Shown in pieces: positions 57,619 through 64,000 of a stretch of DNA of 64,000 nt. Positions within the stretch are counted from its first letter, which is position 1. Each line of letters starts with the position of its first letter. The position numbers were made by a program, and so were the translations under genes. The notes under the pieces were generated by a model that worked only from the letters and a program-made list of their open reading frames with translations, ran no database searches and was not told the DNA's origin. This DNA comes from Syntrophothermus lipocalidus DSM 12680 (GTDB taxonomy: Bacteria > Bacillota > Syntrophomonadia > Syntrophomonadales > Syntrophothermaceae): NCBI RefSeq assembly GCF_000092405.1, contig NC_014220.1, forward strand, positions 1,984,001 to 2,048,000, read 5' to 3'.

Positions 57619-57822
57619 TTATCGTAGGAAGAAACAGTAGACTCCGTCCCAGTCAAACTCGGCTTTGGGCTGTTTGGCGTTGCGCCGGTTAAGCGGGATA
57701 ATAGCTTGGGCATGGTATTTTCTGTCTTGTTGTTTTCGGATGTTTTCACCTAAAGAATTCGGCAAAACGGGGGGGTGAAGTCCTTTTTTATCTACGATAT
57801 ATCCCCGATTTTTAAGGAGCGG
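57619..57822 (-). pseudogene. DDE transposase fragment (IS1182/IS5-like)
   Basis: The open frame reads LKNRGYIVDKKGLHPPVLPN ... KYHAQAIIPLNRRNAKQP ... EFDWDGVYC and then stops. The AIIPLNRRNAK and FDWDG motifs are typical of the middle of DDE transposases. Both ends are missing, and no terminal repeats are recognised. Confidence 0.65.
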
Positions 57823-57842
57823 TCAGTTTGCAAAAGTCTCGC

Positions 57843-57902
57843 TTGCTTGTCAAAAACATTAGAGTTATAATTTGTAACAAGATTAGGAACGAACGTTCAT
57901 TC
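57843..57902 (+). promoter_or_regulatory. tetR promoter with FadR-like operator
   Basis: TATAAT at 57866-57871 lies 17 bp after a weak -35 (TTGCTT, 57843-57848). GAACGAACGTTCATTC (57887-57902) follows, a near-palindrome resembling the TGAATGA...TCATTCA operator of Bacillus FadR. Confidence 0.55.
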
Positions 57903-57909
57903 AGAAGGG

Positions 57910-58590
57910 ATGAGGTACTTGAACTTGTTACAGGATACAAAACGCTTGAATCTGCAGGCAAAAATGATGGAAAAAAGAAAAAGGTTGCTGAAAAGTGCGC
58001 TTGAACTTTTTGCAGAAAAAGGATATTCCAATACCTCAGTACGATCTATCATCGACAGGTCCGGTCTCGGCACCGGTACGTTCTATAAATACTTCAACAG
58101 TAAAGAAGAAATCTTAAAAGCACTTTTAGAGGAATTCTTAAGCCAGATAATTTCCAGCATAAAGAACTATTACACCCAGGAAAAAAATCTTTACGTTCGC
58201 TTCATCGAAACAAAGAGAGTGACCATGGAAGTGTTTGCTCAAAATGAAAAACTGTCGGAGATATATTGCCGAGCAGCGGGAACAAGCGACGTTATTGACC
58301 AGTGCCTAAAAGAGTTTGATGACAAGCTTATTGAATTCTCTATCAAAAACATAGACTACGGTATACGGCATGGAATTTTTCGCAATCTGCCAGTAGCTCC
58401 TATCGCCCATGCCATTCTAGCAGTCGAAAAATACCTGCTCTATAAATGGATAATATTAAAGGCTATATCTAAAGAAGAAATGCTAGAAATGGTCGTGTCT
58501 TTCCACAAATCCCTAGCCATTGGGTTGGTTAAGATAGAAGCACTCGACGAGTACGTAGCACAGCAAATCAACGTCGAGGATAAAACCTAA
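57910..58590 (+). CDS. TetR-family regulator, possibly FadR-like
   Basis: The product of up to 226 residues has an N-terminal HTH (about 20-66: KRKRLLKSALELFAEKGYSNTSVRSIIDRSGLGTGTFYKYFNSKEE) and a helical effector domain. The start is uncertain: ATG 57910, TTG 57919 and ATG 57964 are all possible. The palindrome just upstream suggests autorepression, and its likeness to a FadR box plus the thioesterase gene downstream suggest control of acyl-CoA metabolism. Confidence 0.85.
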   Translation: MRYLNLLQDTKRLNLQAKMMEKRKRLLKSALELFAEKGYSNTSVRSIIDRSGLGTGTFYKYFNSKEEILKALLEEFLSQIISSIKNYYTQEKNLYVRFIETKRVTMEVFAQNEKLSEIYCRAAGTSDVIDQCLKEFDDKLIEFSIKNIDYGIRHGIFRNLPVAPIAHAILAVEKYLLYKWIILKAISKEEMLEMVVSFHKSLAIGLVKIEALDEYVAQQINVEDKT

Positions 58591-58644
58591 AGTAAACTCC
58601 TAAGAGGACAAAACTGGTGGGTAAATGAAAGGGGGTGATCCTTA

Positions 58645-59133
58645 ATGGCGCGAAAGCTCAATCCCGAACACGTACAGGCAGTTATCGATTTGATAAACAC
58701 GGGGCCTTACTTTCAACTGCTTTCCATGGTAGTTCGCGATATCGGTCCCGGCTATTCATTAGTGGAAACAACGATGGAAAAAAAGCATCTTAATCCGTTC
58801 GGAGGTATTCACGGCGGCGTCTATTCTTCGTTGATTGACACTGCGGCCTACTGGGCAGTGTATTGCGAGCTAGATGAAAATATAGGGTTAATTTCGCTCG
58901 ATCTGAACGTTGACAATTTGGCCCCAGTTAAAGAAGGAAAGCTTATTGTCAAGGGTCGCCGCATAAAAATCGGAAGAAATGTGTGCTTGGCCGAAGCAAT
59001 GGTTACCAATGAAGAAGGGAAGCCGCTCGCCCATGGTACTTCCAAGCAAATGATAACCCGCGGCTTGCAAACGATAGAGCAGGCAGTAATCGCAATGGGC
59101 GGTAAACCGCTGCCTCCTAAGTTTATCGAGTGA
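58645..59133 (+). CDS. PaaI-type hotdog thioesterase, copy 2
   Basis: ATG 58645 follows AAAGGGGGTGATCCTTA, 54 bp after the TetR gene, so both are probably co-transcribed. The 162-residue protein has NTGPYFQLLSMVVRDIGPGYSLVE, then NPFGGIHGGVYSSLIDTAAYWA, the active-site helix, and LISLDLNVDNLAPVKEGKLIVKG. It would hydrolyse acyl-CoA esters; the exact substrate is unknown. Confidence 0.9.
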   Translation: MARKLNPEHVQAVIDLINTGPYFQLLSMVVRDIGPGYSLVETTMEKKHLNPFGGIHGGVYSSLIDTAAYWAVYCELDENIGLISLDLNVDNLAPVKEGKLIVKGRRIKIGRNVCLAEAMVTNEEGKPLAHGTSKQMITRGLQTIEQAVIAMGGKPLPPKFIE

Positions 59134-59687
59134 TACCTTTGCACAGTCCGATATCATCTGAAAACAAAAAATGGGAGCAGCACCGCACCCTGGCTAATGG
59201 ATATCAGATGCCTATTCATATCCCCGGCACAGAGAATCAAATCCGGCTCGATCTTCTTCCTCATTCTTGAGTTATACGGTTATGGACGAAGAGCAGTGAC
59301 GTAAGAATCAAACCAGTTCTAACTATTGGCATCGACATTTACGCAATTTCGAAAACGTAATGTACAACACCTATTGGTCACCTATATCACCCTTCCACAA
59401 ATATTCGAGCACAAGGCGTCGCCTCCAGGGTTCTACCGCGGGTTTTTTAGTTTAAAGTTATCTTTAGTACATCCCACATATCACCCTACAAGTATACCCA
59501 AGCGGTAGCTGACATCGGTAAAGGTCATGTCCCAAATTTTGAGTAAAAACTTCCCGGTCAAATGGCATGTAGCCGTGAGTTAAGATACTTGCCGCAAGGT
59601 GGAGATGGTAGGTGCCTGAGCTTTTATCCCAGGTAATATTGCACGTCTACGTGCCTATGGTCTTTCCAACCCATTTGTTATCAATTT
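59134..59687. other. Intergenic region without a supported gene
   Basis: Frames here are short and lack ribosome binding sites or recognisable motifs. The stretch could be decayed mobile DNA, but nothing supports a specific call. Confidence 0.3.
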
Positions 59688-59876
59688 TCAAGTAGCAGCG
59701 TTCCAATCAATCTTATTAACGTTTCTCAATATATATGGTAACAGCTTGTTTAGGAATTGATTCGGTTCTGCTGTTTTAAACAAATCGATCGCATACCTCA
59801 CAACATGCAGGAAGCCTGAAGGCGGCATATACTCGCTCAAATAAAGCCGGTACTGCCGTGAATAAAGAATTCGCAC
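59688..59876 (-). CDS. Possible small protein downstream of fapA
   Basis: A 62-codon frame starts with GTG 59876, 4 bp after the FapA stop codon. The product (LYLSEYMPPSGFLHVVRYAIDLFKTAEPNQFL ...) is helical and has no known domain. It lacks a clear ribosome binding site, but tight spacing allows translational coupling. Confidence 0.35.
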   Translation of the reverse strand: MRILYSRQYRLYLSEYMPPSGFLHVVRYAIDLFKTAEPNQFLNKLLPYILRNVNKIDWNAAT

Positions 59877-59880
59877 GGTT

Positions 59881-61890
59881 TCACCTCATCCTTATCCTTC
59901 GGTCTTTATCCATCCAAACCACCAAAGATCTTCGGGGCTCATCTATTCTCACCGAACGTCTTCCTATCCCGATGAGAGTACTGCCTAAGATGCGTTCACA
60001 AACTACCCGGCGGTCTTCGCGCACATCCACTTTGGTCAAAGCCCCCGCCTCGGATCCCAGCTCCTTTATGTAAACCTCGTTGGCAGCAATTATCTGGCCT
60101 CCCCTGAACACGCCGGGTTCTCCCTTCACAGTAACCCGGTCGCCCGAGGAAAGCAAGGTGTTGAAACAGCCTTGTCCGTCAACAGTTATGGACCCTGTAG
60201 CATAAACCTCGCTGTTGACAGCATACCGTAAATAAACCTCCGATTTTCTTTTCATCCGATCCTCTACGTTCGATATCCACTCCTTTAAATCCACAACCAA
60301 CTGACGCACCTGGTCTGCCTCACCGCTGACCAGACTGGAAAGGGGGTGAAGGACGAAGTCTCCTATGGATTGAAACAGTTTGACCTCGCCTGCTTCTAAA
60401 TGTAGCCCCTTCTGCTCGCATATTTCAAGAACTTCTTTCGCCATACGAGGAAGCTCACGCAGTTTCCTTTCAATCAGTACCTCGACTATCCTTCCTGCCT
60501 GAACCGGTTCTTCTCCACGCCACTGGAGTCTCAAGTTTACCTGTTCCACCGCGTCGCTCAGTATTTCCAGGTCGTGAAGTATCTGCTTAGCAAGGGGTAA
60601 CACCTTGCCTAACTCGGCTGATTCACCCCCTGCCCGTACCCGCGAGTTCAGTACTGAATTCAGGCTAATCACTCCGTCTCCAGCTATCACGCAAGCTTTC
60701 TCTACTATGCCTGAGATCATGACCATGCCTTCAGCTCTGACAGTCATTCCAGGTGCAACGCCCCCCTGAATGAAGACATCACCTGAAAATTTGATGTTAC
60801 CCGTACTGAGGTCAACATCACCTTCAATTACCAGCTGAGGCAAAACTTCTACCAAACTTCCTGTCACCTTCGGCCTGCCGCTTATCGTCGCAATCAAACG
60901 ATCATCGACCTGCCTGACTCCTTGTCCAACATTAAACTGAACCGGCTTGGCTACCCCGCAGGGTATCTCTTTTCCCGTTACCGTCATCCCCGGCTGCCCT
61001 TGAACTGGATCAATGATTCTGGCAATAACCTCGCCCACCTCTACCAACTCAAAGGCGGCCAGCTCTCGGAAATCAATTTTTATCTTTTTGTTCCTCTCAC
61101 TGGCTGCTTTCACACGCCGCTTAAACACCAGGTCCAGATACCCGTTCTTCCCAGGTACAGCCGGCTTGCCAAAAGCCACTGCCACGCGAATTCCACTGTG
61201 CCGGAGGACTGCCTGCTCGACCTTCTCCTCATCAAGACCATATACTACCCCTTTTTCACGCAGAGCCTCCAACGCTTCAGTCACAGACAAGGGAGGCAAA
61301 GGCTCCACAAACTCGTCTACAGCAAGTTCGAGCTCAGTGACCGGTTCGGAGTCGCGAAGCCTCTTAACTATCTTCACTGGAGGATAGACAGTAAGGTAGG
61401 CACAAAAACCGTCCTTGGAGACCTCAACCTCGAACAGCTTTTGTTCCTCTGTGGCCACCACTTCGCATTCGATACTATCCCTGTCAGTCACCACTGTTCG
61501 CTTGGTACAGTTAATACCATTTACCTTGAGCCTCATCCCCGGGCAAGGAACTACAACAGGAAAGCGCCCATTGCCTGTTGGTGGAATTACGATTATGCAT
61601 CCATCCTTGACACCTACCAGGCCATCATGGTCCTCGGTTACTTCTTCAGCCGCCTCAAGTATCAACCGGTTTAGCTGTCCATCGCCTTTATCTTCTCTCA
61701 CACTGCCGCTCCTGGGGTCAATTAAAGTCACCTTAATAACGGCTCGAGTGCGACCAAGCCCCAAAAACCCTCGTCTGTCTTTTTTGACCACCTCAATGTT
61801 CATGTTTTCTCGGGAAACCTTCAGAGTCTCTTCCGCCTTCGCGATGGCTTCGCTGACGCTCGACCCTTCAAACCGATACGTTCTTCTCAT
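59881..61890 (-). CDS. fapA: FapA/DUF342-family protein with Jag-like N-terminal domain
   Basis: ATG 61890 follows AGGAGGACGTGGG; the longer frame lacks a site. The 669-residue protein starts with a Jag-N-like domain (1-55: YRFEGSSVSEAIAKAEETLKVSRENMNIEVVKKDRRGFLGLGRTRAVIKV). The DUF342 region follows, with NGYLDLVF, PVQGQPGMTVTGKEIP and GRPKVTGSLVEVLPQLVIEGDVDLSTGNIKFSGDVFIQGGV, a polymer-forming beta-helix core. A coiled coil (about 480-600) precedes the last beta strands. FapA relatives affect flagellar assembly or polar localisation. Confidence 0.85.
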   Translation of the reverse strand: MRRTYRFEGSSVSEAIAKAEETLKVSRENMNIEVVKKDRRGFLGLGRTRAVIKVTLIDPRSGSVREDKGDGQLNRLILEAAEEVTEDHDGLVGVKDGCIIVIPPTGNGRFPVVVPCPGMRLKVNGINCTKRTVVTDRDSIECEVVATEEQKLFEVEVSKDGFCAYLTVYPPVKIVKRLRDSEPVTELELAVDEFVEPLPPLSVTEALEALREKGVVYGLDEEKVEQAVLRHSGIRVAVAFGKPAVPGKNGYLDLVFKRRVKAASERNKKIKIDFRELAAFELVEVGEVIARIIDPVQGQPGMTVTGKEIPCGVAKPVQFNVGQGVRQVDDRLIATISGRPKVTGSLVEVLPQLVIEGDVDLSTGNIKFSGDVFIQGGVAPGMTVRAEGMVMISGIVEKACVIAGDGVISLNSVLNSRVRAGGESAELGKVLPLAKQILHDLEILSDAVEQVNLRLQWRGEEPVQAGRIVEVLIERKLRELPRMAKEVLEICEQKGLHLEAGEVKLFQSIGDFVLHPLSSLVSGEADQVRQLVVDLKEWISNVEDRMKRKSEVYLRYAVNSEVYATGSITVDGQGCFNTLLSSGDRVTVKGEPGVFRGGQIIAANEVYIKELGSEAGALTKVDVREDRRVVCERILGSTLIGIGRRSVRIDEPRRSLVVWMDKDRRIRMR

Positions 61891-62548
61891 CCCACGTCCT
61901 CCTAGGCTGGTCATTAGGCCGCTAGAAGAATTCTCGCTGCAAGCAATGCCATTTTTTCCGGACCACGACTCTCTAATTTCTTGCCAAATACGCCGTATAT
62001 GTTCTTTCGAGCAGATCCTCAACGTAGTTCAATGTTTCCCTGCTTTTTATCACCCGTAATCAATAATTAATTCCATCAAATCCTCTTTGACTTAAGAGCC
62101 AAAATTAGCGAATCAAGCAGTGTCAAGACACTGCAGGTTAACGTAGGCCTGAACGATAGCTCAACCGCAATCACCAGAACGGTTTATGCCGATTTTATGC
62201 TTTCCAAAACCCTGGGTCAGGATTGTAGTACGACCTCGAAGCACAGGCATATTTTCGAGCGTCTCAATACTTGACAAACAAGTTTTTCTGAGCCAACGTT
62301 TCCTTGCTCACCTTGATCGGAGTGTCACCATCGGTCCGCTGCGTCAGATGTTCCTGTCTGATATTCACACCGTTAGCTTCCAAAGAACTTTAACACGGAA
62401 TGTGTTCCAAAAAACAATTACCCGTCCACGGACCGTATTATGGACGAGGGAATTAATTAAGTGATCTCCACGGGTTTGTTCTCTCTAGGGTATACAAGAG
62501 TTTTCGGATTTTGAGCAACTTTCCTTCCAAGATTTCGAATCCGAACCA
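61891..62548. other. Intergenic region upstream of fapA
   Basis: No gene is supported. It contains a palindrome CAGTGTCAAGACACTG near 62118-62133 and a sequence repeated at 63958. Codon patterns between 62190 and 62460 show no known motif. Confidence 0.3.
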
Positions 62549-62690
62549 CTAGAGCTTTTGGGCAATGTCGCCCAGCTATTCGGCCAGTGAACCTACTTCT
62601 TCTACGGCAGCTGATAGTGCTTCCCCGGCTGCCGCATGTTCATCGGTGCCCTTGACCATGTTGACGACAAAACTTATCAATACCTTCCAG
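62549..62690 (-). pseudogene. C-terminal fragment of a methyl-accepting chemotaxis protein
   Basis: The minus-strand frame reads VVNMVKGTDEHAAAGEALSAAVEEVGSLAE, a TAG, then LGDIAQKL and a second stop. This resembles the last heptads of a chemotaxis receptor (SA..EE...LAE.L). The internal stop may be a CAG to TAG change. The upstream receptor is absent. Confidence 0.45.
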
Positions 62691-63291
62691 CGAGAAATTT
62701 CACCAGCCTCTCAACCATCTGCGCGTCAGACTGAGAGCCAGAGTTCTCCTGCAACTCCTTCAACGCCTGTCTCAGACCGCTCGGTCGAGAACGATAAGGA
62801 CGATAACTGACCATGGCATCCAACGCGTCGGCTACAACAACAATCTTTGCAGCCAAGGGAATCTCAGAACCAGAAATACCATAAAGATATCCTTTCCCGT
62901 CCGGACGTTCGTGGTGGTACTCGATAGCATCCAAAACCGTCTGTTTTTCAGTATCTGATATGTTTTTCATAATACAGAGAGCAATTTCCCTGCCACAACG
63001 TGGATGCTCCCGCACGATGGCCAGTTCCGCCGAAGTCAACGCCGTCTTCTTGTGTAAGGTAGTCTTGGGTATGGTGATTTTGCCCAGGTTATGTACCAGA
63101 GCTCCCAAATAAATGTACTGATTAGACACTGAGTCAAGTCCCACCAAACGTCCCAGCAAGAATGCGATTTGAGCTACTTTCTGACAGTGCAAGTAAGTGC
63201 CCGGGTCATACTGCCAAAGTATGTTCTGGCACTTGCGAATCCCAACCAGGAATCTGGCCAAAATCCCGCCAGATATCCTCACATGTGACAT
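62677..63291 (-). CDS. HD-GYP-like domain protein with altered HD motif
   Basis: The 204-residue protein follows the HD-GYP order: an N-terminal YLHCQKVAQIAFLLGRLVG helix, ALVHNLGKITIP, REHPRCGREI, IEYHHERPDGKGYLYGISG and KIVVVADALDAMVSYRPYR. The second metal-binding motif reads HN instead of HD, so cyclic-di-GMP phosphodiesterase activity may be lost or changed. There is no receiver or sensor domain. Start ATG 63291 has only a weak ribosome binding site. Confidence 0.8.
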   Translation of the reverse strand: MSHVRISGGILARFLVGIRKCQNILWQYDPGTYLHCQKVAQIAFLLGRLVGLDSVSNQYIYLGALVHNLGKITIPKTTLHKKTALTSAELAIVREHPRCGREIALCIMKNISDTEKQTVLDAIEYHHERPDGKGYLYGISGSEIPLAAKIVVVADALDAMVSYRPYRSRPSGLRQALKELQENSGSQSDAQMVERLVKFLAGRY

Positions 63292-64000
63292 AGAGCCATC
63301 ATTCCCTTCATCTCTCGGGTGGAATGTTGAGGCCGGTCAAAACGCAACACTTGTGTTAGTTTACATAAAGCAAGACCCGGGCAGAGATCGACGATATCCC
63401 TGACCGGGCCTGTACCAACTCTTAGATTATTGTCGTTATCGTGATCATGTAAAAAACACGCAGCATAACATGCTATTACTGCGCAAACTGACAGATCGAA
63501 TACACGTTTTATGAAGCCGTTGGTTGGTTGGTTGGTTGGCTGCAAATATCATGCCAATTTATCCTTTCCCTGTTTTTTTATTTCTTCCATCCCTTGCTTA
63601 CAAATACGTCTAATACTGAACCGTCTGATTCGAACTTAGTCATTACCATGAAACGACGATTCCAGAATCGAAATCTCACACTAAACTTCTTTTTTGTGCC
63701 CGGACTGCCAATTTATCCCTGCATATTCCGGCTTCAGATTCGAATCATCGCTTTCACTGCCGGAATGACATCAGAAGTCTTTCCGCAATTAATCTACATA
63801 CTTGTTCCAGCTTCCGGTCTTATGACTTTAAGATACCTTCTTTTAAAACGTTTGTTCTGATTGATGCCAAGTACAACTAGGACTTCTTTCCCTTTTTCAC
63901 AGTATATATTGATACATTCTGCCGATATTTGTCAAGAGAACATATACATAGGATGGCGTCAAGACACTGTAGGATGCCTTAGGCCAATAACAGGAGCGCA
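63292..64000. other. Right-edge region without a supported gene
   Basis: It contains a GTTG tandem run (63519-63539, GTTGGTTGGTTGGTTGGTTG) and AT-rich DNA. A 110-codon plus-strand frame at 63528 looks non-coding (low complexity, no ribosome binding site). Confidence 0.35.

Larger units (their letters stand above)
62122..63973. repeat. Direct repeat GTCAAGACACTGyAGG flanking the HD gene
   Basis: The 16-base word occurs at 62122-62137 and 63958-63973 with one difference. The two copies bracket the receptor fragment and the HD-domain gene. Confidence 0.4.

Noticed and set aside
59500-59690. Possible transposase remnant upstream of the small frame at 59688
   Set aside because: No transposase motif could be read in any frame.
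63528-63860. 110-codon plus-strand frame at the right edge
   Set aside because: Composition is low-complexity Phe/Leu/Ile, with no ribosome binding site and no family resemblance.

Overview
The window looks like chromosomal DNA of a roughly 50% GC anaerobic Firmicute of the class Clostridia, probably a syntrophic, fatty-acid-oxidising thermophile of the Syntrophomonadaceae type. This is inferred from a complete beta-oxidation and CoA-transferase cluster with sigma-54 promoters, a B12-dependent ribonucleotide reductase, secreted proteins with copper-amine-oxidase-N domains, strong GGAGG ribosome binding sites and frequent TTG/GTG starts. The species cannot be fixed from the sequence.

1-11.3 kb: right-hand part of an integrated mobile element. 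It starts inside a RepA-like AAA ATPase gene followed by iteron-like repeats. Small orphan genes, a secreted GH18 hydrolase and a restriction-modification module follow. That module combines a MerR-type HTH, a 5-methylcytosine methyltransferase, a PD-(D/E)XK-like nuclease and a MIG-type T:G mismatch glycosylase. The element ends with an excisionase-like gene and a large serine recombinase that runs into the 3' end of a DUF421 gene.

11.3-22.4 kb: core genes, mostly on the minus strand: DUF421 membrane protein, UDP-GlcNAc 2-epimerase, flavin-binding protein, sugar-nucleotide transferase, and a TolC/HlyD/RND efflux set with a TetR regulator.

22.5-39 kb: a region rich in toxin-antitoxin and accessory genes: DarTG, VapBC, two broken HicAB loci, an S-layer-like protein, an ECF sigma/anti-sigma pair, a TIGR04255-unknown-HEPN operon, an ImmA-like protease with a tyrosine integrase beside tRNA-Lys and tRNA-Gln, a ParA protein and a HEPN/MNT pair. 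From 11.9 to 37.8 kb a dispersed repeat family (units like CACAGATGAACACAGAT) recurs mainly as inverted pairs. One pair encloses a GxxExxY gene and separates the sigma gene from its anti-sigma gene.

39-53 kb: class II ribonucleotide reductase, then a lipid catabolism locus. A family III CoA-transferase and a family I CoA-transferase (one beta, two alpha subunits) lie on the minus strand. Divergent to them are thiolase, acyl-CoA dehydrogenase, SDR dehydrogenase, second thiolase and enoyl-CoA hydratase on the plus strand. Both arms carry -24/-12 promoters, and a PAS-AAA-Fis sigma-54 activator gene lies at the 3' end, so the cluster probably forms one regulon that activates and degrades acyl-CoAs.

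53-64 kb: radical SAM protein, winged-helix regulator, two PaaI-type thioesterases, a TetR regulator with a FadR-like operator, many gene remnants (crotonase, radical SAM, HicA, transposase, chemotaxis receptor), a large FapA/DUF342 protein and an HD-GYP-like protein whose HD motif reads HN. The last 0.7 kb holds no convincing gene.
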